64,000 nucleotides of DNA, from assembly GCA_021521415.1 (NCBI GenBank), contig JAIQDT010009166.1, positions 1-64,000 on the forward strand, written 5' to 3'. Of the stretch, positions 44,155 to 55,320 are shown in pieces. Origin of the DNA: Bidens hawaiensis. Its lineage: Eukaryota > Streptophyta > Magnoliopsida > Asterales > Asteraceae. The position numbers and the translations under genes were made by a program. The notes below the pieces were generated by a model, which was given only the letters and a program-made list of their open reading frames with translations, was not told the DNA's origin and made no database searches. The stretch's first letter is position 1. Each line of letters opens with the position of its first letter.

Positions 44155-47100
44155 TTAAGAAATTTCGTCCTCGAAATTTAATGTGTCATCGGTTTTCTTT
44201 TTAGGGAACAGGTGTGGGTATTTCTTTCGGAATTCGTTCTTTCGTTCCCAAGTATATTCGGGTCCTTGTTTTGAATTCCACCGAACTTTTACCAATGAAA
44301 TTTTGTTGTGTCGTAACTGTTTGGTTTTCCCGTCTACAATTTCTACCGATTCCTCAACGAAGTTGAGCTTTTCGTTGATCTGAACATCTTCCAGTGGTAC
44401 TATTGTCGTTTCATCAGTCAAACACTTTTTCAGATTCGATACATGAAACACGTCATGAATAGTGCTCAGTTCTAAGGGTAGTTTTAGTCGGTAAGCTACG
44501 GGACCAATTTTTGCGACAATCTCAAAAGGTCCGATGTATCTCGGGGCTAGTTTACCAGTCTTTCCAAATCTTATAACACCCTTCCATGGCGATACTTTTA
44601 AAAATACCTTATCACCTATTTCAAAAGATAACGGTTTTCTGCGAACATCGGCATAACTCTTTTGTCGGTCACGGGCAGCTTTCAGTTTTTGTTTAACCTG
44701 GTGAATCTTATCGGTGGTTTCCTGAATTAAATCGGATCTTGAAATTTGAGTATCACCCACTTCTGTCCAACATAGTGGTGATCTACATTTTCGCCCGTAT
44801 AGAGCTTCATAAGGTGCTGCTTGTATACTACTGTGATAACTGTTATTGTAAGAGAATTCAATGAGCGGGAGGTGTTGATCCCAATTCCCTTTGAAGTCCA
44901 GTACACAAGCACGAAGTAAATCTTCTAAGGTTTGGATGGTTCGTTCGGATTGACCATCAGTTTGGGGATGGTAAGCCGTACTTAGGTCGATTCGGGTTCC
45001 CAAGGCTTCTTGTGCTGCTTGCCAGAAATGTGAAGTAAAGTGACTGTCTCGATCGGAAATAATCGAAAGAGGTACTCCGTGTCGAGATACTATTTCATCG
45101 ATGTAAATTTGAGAGAGTTTTTCGGTGGTGTAGTTGTTACGGATGGGAATAAAGTGTGCGGATTTGGTTAACCGGTCCACAATTACCCAAATTGCGTTGT
45201 GTCCTCGTGAGGTTTTAGGAAGGTGTGTCACAAAGTCCATGGTAATTTGTTCCCATTTCCATTGTGGGATTTCGGGTTGTTGTAACATTCCCGAAGGTTT
45301 TTGATATTCCGCATTTACCCTTGCACATGTTGCACATTTACTTACATACACGGCTATATCCTTTTTCATACCAGGCCACCAGTAAAATTCTTTAACATCC
45401 TTATACATCTTATCAGTACCTGGATGAATAGAATATTTGGATTTGTGTGCTTCATCAAGAATCAACTTTCGGAGTTTATGAAGTGTTGGAATCCAGACCC
45501 GGTTTTTGTAACAATATACTTCATCAATTTTCTTCTCAAAATTCTTTTCATTTCCATGTAGTTCTTCTTTTTTTAGCTGATCTGCCTTCAAGGCCTCATC
45601 TTGTGCAACGCGAACTTGTTCGGTTAGGCTACTTTGAACAATCATTCCGAGTGCTCGTACCCTTAATGGTCTGATTCTGTCTTTTCGGCTTAAAGCATCG
45701 GCTACTACGTTGGCCTTACCCGGATGGTATTTAATCTCACAATCATAATCATTTAACAGTTCTACCCATCTCCTTTGTCTCATGTTTAGCTCTTTCTGAT
45801 CGAATATGTGTGAAGGCTTTTGTGATCAGTATAGATGGTACATTTGGTGCCATACAAGTAATGTCTCCAAATCTTCAATGCAAAGATAACTGCTCCCAAT
45901 TCCAAATCATGGGTCGTATAATTCTTTTCATGTACTTTAAATTGTCGGGAAGCATATGCTATTACTTTCTTTCTTTGCATCAGTACGCATCATAAACCTT
46001 TACGAGATGCGTCACAATATACCACCAATTCATCAGTTCCATCTGGAAGGCTTAATATTGGAGCCTCACATAACTTCTGTTTTAACGTTTGGAAGGCCAT
46101 TTCTTGTTCTTCTCCCCATTCTTATGCTCGATCTTTTTGAGTTAGGAGGGTTAGAGGTTGTGCAATACTTGAAAAGTTTTCAATGAATCTTCTATAATAC
46201 CCGGCTAGTCCTAAGAATTGACGAATTTCTCTTGGTGACTTAGGCACTTGCCAATTCTTAACGGCCTCAATTTTACTTGGGTCTACTTGGATCCCTTGAT
46301 GGTTCACAATGTGTCCCAAAAACTGTACTTCTTGTAGCCAAAACTCACATTTGGACAACTTTGCGTATAACTTCTCTTGCCTCAACAATTTTAAGATTTC
46401 CCGCAAATGTTGTTCGTGTTCCTCCTTACTTCTCGAATATATCAAAATGTCATCGATAAACACTATCACAAACTTGTCGAGGAAAGGTTTGCAAACTCGG
46501 TTCATGAGGTCCATAAACACTGCGGGTGCATTTGTCAACCCAAACGGCATAACCAAAAATTCATAGTGACCATACCGAGTTCGGAAAGCTGTTTTTGGTA
46601 CGTCTTCTTCTTGAATTCTTACTTGATGATAACCAGATCTAAGATCAATTTTTGAAAAATACTTCGCACCTTGGAGCTGATCAAACAAGTCATCAATTCG
46701 AGGTAAGGGGTATCTATTCTTTATAGTCACTTTATTCAATTCCCGATAATCAATACACATTCGAAAACTCCCATCCTTCTTCTTTACAAATAACACTGGT
46801 GCTCCCCACGATGAGTAACTAGGGCGAATAAAACCCCTGTCCAGTAATTCTTGTAACTGGTTGGACAGTTCTTGCATTTCAGAAGGTGCAAGTCGATAAG
46901 GTGCCTTAGCAATGGGTGCTGCTCCCGGTATCAAGTCAATACGGAATTCAACTTGTCAGGTCGGTGGTAAACCAGGCAACTCATCGGGCAATACATCTGA
47001 ATACTCGTGTACCACTGGGATGTCTTCCATTCGTTTTTCCTCGGGTTCCTTAACTGTTACGCTCGCCAAGTATAATGTACAGCCTTGGCGCAAATACTTT

Positions 47101-47608
47101 AATGCCCTAAGTTGGGATACGAGAGGCAGTACTGTATCAGATTTCTCACCTTGAACAATCATCGCCTCATCATTCGGAAGAGGTATTCTAACGGTCTATC
47201 CTTACAGACAATTTCAGCTTTATACTTAGATAGCCAGTCCATACCGACTATAACATCGAAACTTCCCAATTCCACTGGAAGTAAATCAATAAGGAATGGG
47301 TGGTCGTTTAGGATAAGGGAACAGTCTCGGACTATTCGGTTAACAAGTATAGACTTACCGTTAGCGAGTTCTATAGTATATGGTTTTGTTAGTTCACTAA
47401 CCGACATATTTTCTAAAGGTAAGAAGTTAACAGATACGAAACTTCTATCGGCGCCCGTATCAAACAAAACTGAAGCATACTGACCCGAAACTAAGAATGT
47501 ACCTGTCACCACATTCGGATCATGACGCGCTTCACCCGGTCCTAATACAAACGCGCGTCCCCTAGCTGCGTTGGAGGTTGATGCTTGTGCTTGGTTCTGC
47601 CTTCTCAC
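44155..47608 (-). pseudogene. Pol of G2: protease, RT, RNase H, integrase, chromodomain
   Basis: Protease (47608-47159, D-T-G-A-D) is in a different frame from gag and RT, which share one frame; two nearby indels explain this better than programmed frameshifting. RT (46934-46122) carries F-I-D-D. Stops interrupt at 46956-46958, 46122-46124 and 45990-45992, and a frameshift in RNase H near 45790 leads to a long open segment, 45783-44155 (542 codons), holding the end of RNase H, the HHCC site, the D-D-E integrase core and a chromodomain-like tail (V-K-V-R-W, Y-T-W-E-R). It ends ten bases from the LTR. Confidence 0.94.
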
Positions 47609-48977
47609 TGTACCCCGGGTTCAAATTGGGGCAGTATCTCCGAAAGTGTTCCGTACTGCCACATTCGTAGCAGGCACGGAGGTTCGTGGTAGGTGGGATT
47701 TGTTGGTTGAGTTGTGGGCGGGTTGGTTGAGGTCGAGGTAGTTGAGTTGATTGCGGTGGACGGTTAACAGTGTTGGTGGGGGTTCTACAGTTGGGGGCAT
47801 AGTGTCCCGTTCTTCCACACTTTTGACAAATGATCGGTTTGCAATCACCCACATGATGAAAGTTACATCTTCTGCACTTCGGTAACGTCCCTTTATAGGT
47901 CTCTTGTTTTACATTAGAACTGGTCATGGCATAACTTCGGGTATTCGGACGAGCCCGCTTGTTTTGAGGGTTTCCTTGCATTCTTGTCCCATAATCAGTT
48001 CGTTTTAAACTTGTTGTTTCACCTGGCATCCTTATCACTCCACTTCTCATCAGATCAAAGGTAACGACACCCGTTTGAGATACAGCACTTTCTAATGTCG
48101 GGTGGGCAACTGAATTCACTATACTTCTCACAGCAGGGGTCAGTCCCCAGATATAACGTTCAATTCGCTTCGCTTCCGGTGTAACTAACCATGGAACTAA
48201 GCGGGACAGTTCGTTAAAATGATTCGTGTATCCCACATGGTCCGCTCCTTTCATTTCCAGATTCCATAACTCGTGTTCCAACCTCTGAATCTCACTTTTA
48301 GGACAAAAATGCTCTAGCATGAGGGTTTTTAATTCAGTCCATGACATACGATTAATAGCATCTTGTCCCCTTATTTGGACTACCGTGTTCCACCACATCA
48401 GCGCTTGGTCTAGAAACATACTGGTAGCAAATTTGACCACGCGGTTCGGTGGACACTCACTGATATTAATTACTGATTCGGTCTCTTCAATCCATTTGAC
48501 CAGCCCGCTAGGTCGTTCAATACCCTTAAAATCAATCGGTTTACATGATGTAAATTGTTTGTATGAGTACTCCTGACGCGGGGGTTCTCGGTTATTATTA
48601 TTGTTATTATCGGTATTGGTCCGAGTATTATCATTATTAGTTGTGTTAACAACCGGTGCAGGGTTTGGGTTCGGGATATTATCAGGGTGCACAACAGGTT
48701 CTGGGTTCCCAGTGACATTCATAGTTGGGAGAGTGTTATTATTATTTATGACATTATCAGTATTCACCGGGGTAGTAACACCCGGGGCTACATTAGGGTC
48801 CGGCGGAGGTGTATTAACAGTGGCCGTGGTGGTGCTCGTAGGTTGATTAACAGTATTGTTAGCACGTATGCCTGCAGTGACTTGTGTTACAATTGTTGGT
48901 ATCACTGCTTGTAGTTGACGAGCAATCATTGCGGCCACTTCCGCCTCAGACAAAGGGTTTGCTTTCTTCGGGGCCAT
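47562..48977 (-). CDS. Gag of G2
   Basis: Open frame of 471 codons beginning M-A-P-K-K-A-N-P-L. Residues 40-135 form an Asn/Thr/Pro-rich linker not found in G1 Gag. The capsid core (about 140-310, with W-W-N and R-Y-I-W-G-L) and CCHC knuckles at 384-397 and 436-449 follow. It overlaps the protease frame by 47 bases. Virus-like particle formation and RNA binding are expected from the family. In this copy it appears able to make a full-length Gag. Confidence 0.92.
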   Translation of the reverse strand: MAPKKANPLSEAEVAAMIARQLQAVIPTIVTQVTAGIRANNTVNQPTSTTTATVNTPPPDPNVAPGVTTPVNTDNVINNNNTLPTMNVTGNPEPVVHPDNIPNPNPAPVVNTTNNDNTRTNTDNNNNNNREPPRQEYSYKQFTSCKPIDFKGIERPSGLVKWIEETESVINISECPPNRVVKFATSMFLDQALMWWNTVVQIRGQDAINRMSWTELKTLMLEHFCPKSEIQRLEHELWNLEMKGADHVGYTNHFNELSRLVPWLVTPEAKRIERYIWGLTPAVRSIVNSVAHPTLESAVSQTGVVTFDLMRSGVIRMPGETTSLKRTDYGTRMQGNPQNKRARPNTRSYAMTSSNVKQETYKGTLPKCRRCNFHHVGDCKPIICQKCGRTGHYAPNCRTPTNTVNRPPQSTQLPRPQPTRPQLNQQIPPTTNLRACYECGSTEHFRRYCPNLNPGYSEKAEPSTSINLQRS

Positions 48978-49334
48978 TCTATAAAATAATCAATTATATA
49001 ATAATCAATATCGTTTCACTATGATCAACACAACTTTACAATATTACAATTTCACAACACATAACTATGCCAGAGAAAACACGTTTGTATTAATTATAAT
49101 CATTACTGTACATATGCATCCAAAATTAGCGCATAGGCTTAACCTGGTATAGGCCAGCGCTTGTATATGCGTATCAAAATTTGTCACTAAGTGACATGTA
49201 GACTTAACCCGATAAGGGCCAGTGCTTGAAATAGTACTAAACCACAAACAACTCCCAAGTCAGCCCAACACGCTGTAACAAAATGCTGCTTGGGATATCA
49301 AAAGACTATATACATAAGGCTAGACTACTATGTC
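48978..49334 (-). other. Spacer between extra ORF and gag in G2
   Basis: 357 bp without a supported gene. An approximate repeat (AGCGC...AGGCTTAACCTGGTATAGGCCAGCGCTTG at 49129-49157, and a variant at 49199-49228) is present; its role is unknown. Confidence 0.45.
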
Positions 49335-49970
49335 CTATCCATTCTTTGTAACATGAAGCCACAACCAAACAACAGCAGCCACTAGGGCCGCATTAACCGC
49401 TAAGCATACCCCGAGTAGTATCATTGCCCGATCCTGACGCCCGTGGCTGTGAGCACTGGATCTTTGCACAATTCTGATTTCTTGCTGCAAGTACCGCATG
49501 TGATCTTGCATATCATGTCTATGCTGGTTTAAGTTATTTATCGAATGTGATTGTTCTAAAAGCTGATCAGTTGCTAAACCAAACCATGCTGAATCAGAAT
49601 GACGAGGTGGCTCGGGTACCGGGGCGGGTAAACCCCAAGTAGGAATAGGTATCTCAGTGACCTGGACACGTGATGTTTCTCCCCTATGGTATGTAGATCG
49701 AGGTGGGGGAGAGGTGTGCTCAGGTGGACGCACTGAAATGCGAGCGGTCTGACGGTTTCTAATAGTGGGTGGGGGTACTGGTGTATGCTGTACAGGTGGA
49801 GTAGGGGATCTGGGTGCTCTAACAGGTGAATGATAAGCACTAGTAGCTCCCTGTCCTGCAACATTCCTAGGGGATTCCCTAGGGGGGTAGGTGTCACAAC
49901 GGTAACCCGATAAGTCGGGTTGATCTGAGGGTACCTCGTGAGGAATTACCGCATCTGCACCTTCTTCCAT
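49335..49970 (-). CDS. Extra ORF upstream of gag in G2, tail-anchored membrane protein
   Basis: 211 codons in the same orientation as gag. Residues 1-125 are hydrophilic and rich in Pro, Ser, Thr and Arg. Residues 135-172 look helical and may form a coiled coil (S-I-N-N-L-N-Q-H, M-R-Y-L-Q-Q-E-I). Residues 183-207 are one strongly hydrophobic segment (M-I-L-L-G-V-C-L-A-V...W-L-W-L) followed by only a few residues, T-K-N-G, which is the layout of a tail-anchored protein. No signal peptide is seen. Acidic codons continue upstream in frame, and another ATG at 50066-50068 lies one frame off, so the original start may have been there. I recognise no family. Confidence 0.7.
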   Translation of the reverse strand: MEEGADAVIPHEVPSDQPDLSGYRCDTYPPRESPRNVAGQGATSAYHSPVRAPRSPTPPVQHTPVPPPTIRNRQTARISVRPPEHTSPPPRSTYHRGETSRVQVTEIPIPTWGLPAPVPEPPRHSDSAWFGLATDQLLEQSHSINNLNQHRHDMQDHMRYLQQEIRIVQRSSAHSHGRQDRAMILLGVCLAVNAALVAAVVWLWLHVTKNG

Positions 49971-50435
49971 TTCCTCTGATTCCTCCCCAGTTTCCTCTTC
50001 CGGATCCTCCTCCTCCTCCTTAGCCCTGTTGGTAGGGTATTAGGTAAACGATCAGTAGATCTTGACATATTCCTGCACAATGGTTAGTGATAAGAATAAT
50101 ATCCTTCTATATTAATCATAGTAAAATACATGCAGGTATTTATACACATAAGCACAAATAATCGTTTATATACACAGATATTTATCTATTATTATATTTT
50201 ATACACATATGTTGCTGTTTTTACCTATTTGATTGTTTATCGACTTCTTCTCGAATTTCCTCGTACAAACAAGTCTGTTATTACGTTCCGGACCATAATA
50301 ACCCACTTGTCCATTCGCGTTCATCACGAGAATCATTCGTGTATATTATTTAATATTATTTTATTCCCAGAGTTAATCGAGCCTACGGTTATCTTAGGGT
50401 ATCCTAAGGGACATCCTAATTCTTTATAACCAATG
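49971..50435 (-). other. Leader of G2 upstream of the extra ORF
   Basis: AT-rich in its first 350 bases (element orientation); closer to the ORF a GAG/GAA-rich stretch encodes acidic residues in frame with it. No other gene seen. Confidence 0.5.
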
Positions 50436-50447
50436 GCTCTGATACCA
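50436..50447 (-). other. Primer-binding site of G2 (initiator Met tRNA)
   Basis: Minus-strand TGGTATCAGAGC, five bases from the LTR edge at 50453. Confidence 0.9.
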
Positions 50448-50452
50448 ACTTC

Positions 50453-53400
50453 TGTCACACCCCGACTAGGTAGTTGCGGAAGCGTAATACGGAAATGTAA
50501 CAGATAACACTGGTATCAACAACATTGTTTATAAAGAAATTCATAAACTAATTTACATCATATTACATTGGTAGGTACTATGTTTACAAACTAGATGAGA
50601 ATCACATAACCGGTTTACGAGCTTTTATTTAATATTATGTATCTGCGTCTATTCACAGCTATTCAACTCTTCTTCTAACACCAAGCACGTAAGCAAATCA
50701 TTCCACTTTTGCTTTACCTGAAAAGCATGTTAAAACGGGTCAACTACGTCTAGTTGGTGAGTTTCAAGTTTCACGAGTGTCAATGAAATCAGTACACGAG
50801 TTCGTAATGTTTACAGTGTGTATGTATATATGTATGTGTATGATGTATTATACTAAGCCACAAGTGAAACCGAAACGAGCTAAAACACATGGCCTCCACT
50901 GCCCATGCACTCCCGTTGGCATTTAACAGCCACCTTGCCCCAAGTATGTACTATGTCTAACACCACATAGCAGTATGTAAAAATATAATGACAATGTGCA
51001 ACTGGGTTTACATATGTTCCGGCACACCCCTCCGGCTCTGTCAGTTGGGTTTGTCAAACCGATAGTACTATCCACACGTCACCGGCACGAAGTTAATCAC
51101 TTGTGTTTGTGGGGACTTGTCAAGTGTTAGTACTTAGATAATCCACATCATCACACGTTTTCAAGTATATAAGTATATGTAAACATGCTTTTCACCCCAA
51201 AAGTTCATAAAACAGTTTAGAAAGTGGGGGTCGTGAAACTCACCTTATCGTAGTTCGCACGGAAATTATGTATCAATAAGTCAGATGCCTCGTTTATAGC
51301 CTGATTCCTATAAACGGTATCGTATCGTTAATACTAGTACAGTGTTCAAGCTAAGTCGGGTTGTATAGATAATCTGGGTATAGCTGTTAGGCCCAGAACA
51401 TGACCATAGTCTTAGATTGTGACGTTGTATACTATGAAATGTTTAAAATTGGATTTGGCTCAGTTTCACCGTTTCCCGAGCCTAGCCCAGTTGATTGTTT
51501 ATACGCTTCGGGATTAGGTAAGATCACATAAACTTAAGTAAATATATTGATTGATAAAATGATTTGATTTATGAAAGAATTTTAAGGTTTCGGTGTTTGG
51601 TTTGATCGCAGGGTTCGTTTCCGTTTTCACACGGGTTTGATTATACAAAACACGCACAATCCACCCGAATTGTCCGGAATTTTCGTAAAAAGTTCGTTTT
51701 TATCAATATCATTCAAAAATATGATATTTGACCACTTTTGACATTTTGACATACCAGTCAGTCCGTTAAACACAAAACTGCCGGTTTCGTTAAAACAATT
51801 ATAATTTAAATCTTTGATTAATCATAACTAAATATGTACTTGTATATAAATTATGTAAATTTTTGTAAAAATACATTAAGACATGGAGAATTTTATAAAA
51901 ATATTTTCAGAAATTTTATGATTAATTATTTATTTATAAAAATTCATTTAATAGGTTATAATCGTGTAATAAATGGCCCGTTTATATCAAACGACCTCCG
52001 AAAAATCCGATAATTTTTACAAATGGCCTCAATGTTATTACATAGCCCCTGCAAAATTTCCAGAACCTAACTCTTTTGACAAAATGCCTTTTTGTGCTTT
52101 TTTCGGCTGTTGAAATTCGGTTAAACCATGATTGCACAAACCATACTTAGGCATTTCCAATGATTCCCAAACTTTACCAGTGATCTTACCATCACATATT
52201 AAACTCCAAAACCAAGTTTCATACTTTTTCAATATGCTTAGCTATTTTTCCCAAATAAACGCTCATAAACGGAAATAAATTCACCAAATATTCTCCGTTT
52301 ATCGAAAAATTACCAAATTTGAACAGGGACTCATTTATATGATCCCTAATTTTCCTGAAATTTTTCACAAGCTAACAACAAGCACGTCACAACCTAATAC
52401 TAAACAGCCCCTAAACGAGTGTTACGGGTTTACCTTGTCGGTTTTCGATGAATTTTGCTAGCTTAAACGACTCTCCGGGTCTCGGGTTGCAAACTCAGTA
52501 TATCTACATATCATATAACATCAAACCAAGCATAAATCATCCATGTAACAGCCTTGATAATTAGGGTTTCGGTTTTGGGTTCAAACCGAACTTTCTAACC
52601 GTAAAAACGTTGTATTCATGTTCTAATCCGCGTTTTTGACCAAAAAAGTATATGTTCCTGGTTTGTAAACATGTTTAACATCAAAACATGGTTTTACTTG
52701 ATTTTTAGGGTTTTTGGATGGTTAAACATGTTTAATACTAATCAAGGATTAATTTTTCATGGTTAAACTATGTTAATCATGGTTAAAACTCAAAGAAAAT
52801 CACTAATTACCTTACGTTTTTGATGTAACTTTTGAAAGTTTTTGGAGTTCTACTTTGCAGCTGCTTGGACTTCAAATTTTATGAGTTAGAATGAATAATA
52901 AAGCTTAAGGAGTAAGTTATATAAAAAAAATGTGAGGTATGGTGGGCTGTCCGATCGGAACCAAGGAATGGCCCATAATGGGCTGTTTTGGCCATTAATT
53001 CTGATTATACAAGCCCAAACATGAAAAGCCCACTTCAAATTTAGTTCGGGTTCAGTTTTTCGTAAGAAAATTAATTCGGGTGTGAGAAATAGCGCAAAAA
53101 CGAGTGTTTTTCAGCTTATTTTTGTAAAACAAGAAAAACGTACTGACTCGTTGTAAAATTCCAAAATATTTTCACGGATTGCTTAGAACATGTCATATAA
53201 GTGTTTTATAAATCTTTTTCGGCTTAACGGATGCTACAATGCTTGTTTTGATATTAACGATTGCGTTTAAGCTTATAGCGTATCGATAAACGAAACCTTT
53301 TTCGTTTAAAGAGTTTTAAACGTACTGGGGCCTAAATATCAATATGTTAGCCTCTATAACATATATATAACTCGTATATGACCCCTCAGTATGTATACGG

Positions 53401-53511
53401 GTCATAATTAGTATCGGTCGGTTACTCGTTTAAGCACTACGAATTAACCGATTTATCGTTTACTTGTTACGTAATGAATATAGTGTACCACGTTTTGTCG
53501 CGAATGTCACA
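50453..53511 (-). repeat. 5' LTR of G2 (3059 bp)
   Basis: Aligns end to end with 41086-44143 with scattered substitutions (for example near 50585, 50646, 50808 and 50818) and few indels. A minus-strand TATATAA at 52917-52923 would direct transcription toward the extra ORF and gag. Confidence 0.96.
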
Positions 53512-53571
53512 TAAGGTCTTTCAAGATTTATCCTGAAGACTCTGATGACTCATTCTACAAGACCAGTGTAT

Positions 53572-53590
53572 TGAAGAGAAAAAGAAGAAA
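53572..53590 (+). other. Polypurine tract of C3
   Basis: Unbroken purine run of 19 bases (AAGAGAAAAAGAAGAAA core) ending one base before the right LTR. It fixes the start of that LTR. Confidence 0.75.
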
Positions 53591-53591
53591 C

Positions 53592-54073
53592 TGTTGGACT
53601 TAGAAGAATTGTGGAAGAAGGTTGCTAGTAAAGAAAAGGACTATACATTTTAGAATTTAGGGTTTCTAGAAGGAATGACAGCTGTAAAGGAGGTGTCAGG
53701 CCTATAAAAAGAATAATTTAGGGAACGCCTCCTAAGGACAAGACGGATAGACTCATCAATTCAGAGAGATTATTTGTGAGAGTGACAGCCGTCCTAAGAA
53801 TCGTACGAATATAACTTTCCCATCAAGAAACCCTAAATCGATTATCGTTTGAATGATTTATATTATATGAATAGAAATCTTTTGAGTGAATCTTGTGTGT
53901 TAGTTACCTTTGATTTATTGTTCAGCAACCACATCGTTTGTTATTGATTCCGCCTTTATCAAACAGTTTTCTTTCTAAATATAGCAACCCGTCATTATCT
54001 CTCTTGTCAACAAATTATTGTGTGAGTTATGACTTGATTCATGTGAGATCTACCAATAATCGGGGACCTGACA
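53592..54073 (+). repeat. 3' LTR of C3 (482 bp, U3 shortened)
   Basis: Starts TGTTGGACT, ends GGGGACCTGACA. It shares the stretch TTTCTAGAAGGAATGACA with the left LTR and the last 16 bases, but lacks most of U3 with its repeat array. It retains a TATA box (TATAAAAA, 53703-53710) and R-U5. Confidence 0.75.
53703..53710 (+). promoter_or_regulatory. TATA box of C3 right LTR
   Basis: TATAAAAA about 360 bp before the LTR end. It would direct outward transcription into the solo LTR and CACTA exons. The left LTR lacks it. Confidence 0.5.
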
Positions 54074-54081
54074 TGGAGGGA

Positions 54082-54616
54082 TGACAGGTCCGAGCCCCGG
54101 TGCGGAAGCGTGAAAATAGTTGTTATTAAACAACGGTGTGGAGCTCGGATCTAGGGTTAGGATCGAATCTAACTCGTATTAACTCTTGAAAGATGTCTGG
54201 ACGGATGAGGTGTATTGGGAGAGAGCCTGATTTGATTAACAATCAACAATAAAGTAGGATGAACAATTGTAATCAAAACACAAAAGATAGAAATGGTAGT
54301 ATGAAATATTAGCCGAATGATTCACACAAAGATGAAACACTCATACATACATTCATACATACAATCGATTAAGAAATATCAGCCGCCACCAGGAAAGCTC
54401 ATCCTGGAGGCGGAGACTCTCTCAAAGGGATAAAACCCTAAATCTCACACATACACAATAAAGTCACTCATACTAGACAAATGAATAAAAACATCTCTTT
54501 ATACTAGTCTAGCATGAGTTGGTCTTGAAGCCATCCACCCTTGGTTGATACCAAAATAATATATTTTTCACCCACAAATTAATTCGATGCATCAGTCTAA
54601 AATATAAGTCCCAACA
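54082..54616 (-). repeat. Solo LTR (535 bp) next to C3
   Basis: Same family as the LTR at 20307-20816. Flanks AGGGA (54077-54081) and ACGGA (54617-54621) match at four of five bases. Taking them as the target duplication and removing the LTR restores a CACTA reading frame, S-W-R-E-V-T-K-E-P-R-D-K-L-W. It arose by LTR-LTR recombination after insertion. A minus-strand TATAAAG is at 54497-54503. Confidence 0.88.
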
Positions 54617-54621
54617 ACGGA

Positions 54622-55320
54622 GGTCACAAAGGAGCCTAGAGATAAGCTGTGGGAACAAATAACGGTTATTTTTATTTTGAGAAGTAATTTTTGTAGAAGT
54701 AATTTACCTTTACTGTATTATATTATGCAGAATATTTTGAGATTGAGGCGTGTCACAGGCCTTCTATGATGAATCGGCTCTGACATCTTCTTCGGAATTT
54801 CTGAAGAAAAATGTATGCCAAATACATTATGTCGAACATCGATAAACCTCTGAAGCTGAAGGCGATACCCAAAGGATAAAGGACAATGATCATGCAAGAA
54901 GATCGGGATCGCTTCGTTGAGTACACACTATCAGAGAAGTTTCAAGTATAAATCCTCTACTATATAAGGATTATGTTTTTTAAACAAGATAAAATGATTA
55001 TAATGTGTGGTTGAAGGAACGCTCGACTTCAACAAAGGGAGATCGAACAAACAATGTTTTTGATCATCACATGGGACGAGGGGGTTATACCTACCTTCAA
55101 GATAAAATGGTAATCACCTCACTCTCTAGTCCAATGATTTGTTGGTTATGTGTCTAATGCATGACCGTCAGCTGGTTTCTCTTGAATATTTTACAAGGTT
55201 AAAAACAAGGAACTTGCACCGGATGAGACGCCCGACCATGCATTAATGTGGATGAAAGCAAGGGAGGAAAAAAATGGTGCACGGAAGAATGCTGTTGCCG
55301 AAGGCATGGCAACCAAATTA
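54622..55320 (+). pseudogene. CACTA transposase-like gene, middle exons
   Basis: 54622-54664 continues the first exon (T-K-E-P-R-D-K-L-W-E-Q-I) and stops at a plausible GT donor; an AG follows at 54728. The stretch 54729-55020 is coding-like only in fragments. An exon of about 55025-55109 gives F-D-H-H-M-G-R-G-G-Y-T-Y-L and ends at a GTAATC donor. Exon 55198-55320 gives V-K-N-K-E-L-A-P-D-E-T-P-D-H-A-L-M-W-M-K-A-R. These are landmark phrases of En/Spm-type plant transposase proteins. Intron 55110-55197 is short. The splicing is inferred. Confidence 0.7.

Larger units (their letters stand above)
41086..53511 (-). mobile_element. Ty3/Gypsy chromovirus G2 (12,426 bp) with an extra upstream ORF
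   Basis: Minus-strand: LTR 50453-53511, primer site, extra ORF (49970-49335), gag (48977-47562), pol (to 44155), polypurine tract, LTR 41086-44143. The target duplication TAAGG is perfect (41081-41085 and 53512-53516), and removal restores the integrase frame of C3. Coding sequence is clearly related to G1, but LTRs of 3058/3059 bp and an ORF before gag set it apart. LTRs show a few tens of differences by eye, so it is older than G1. Pol has stops and frameshifts. Confidence 0.96.
35069..54073 (+). mobile_element. Ty1/Copia element C3, decayed, host of G2
   Basis: Plus-strand: LTR 35069-35880, primer site, gag remnants, protease-integrase (to 41085), then after G2 a short coding tail (53517-53570), polypurine tract and LTR 53592-54073. 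The target duplication TGGAG is perfect (35064-35068 and 54074-54078), and removing the element rejoins a CACTA exon in frame. Net length without G2 is about 6.6 kb. RT and RNase H are missing: integrase sequence runs to within a few codons of the polypurine tract, so pol suffered an internal deletion. Confidence 0.88.

Noticed and set aside
47562..47608. Programmed frameshift between gag and protease of G2
   Set aside because: RT returns to the gag frame, so two random indels are the simpler explanation; no slippery site plus stem was identified.
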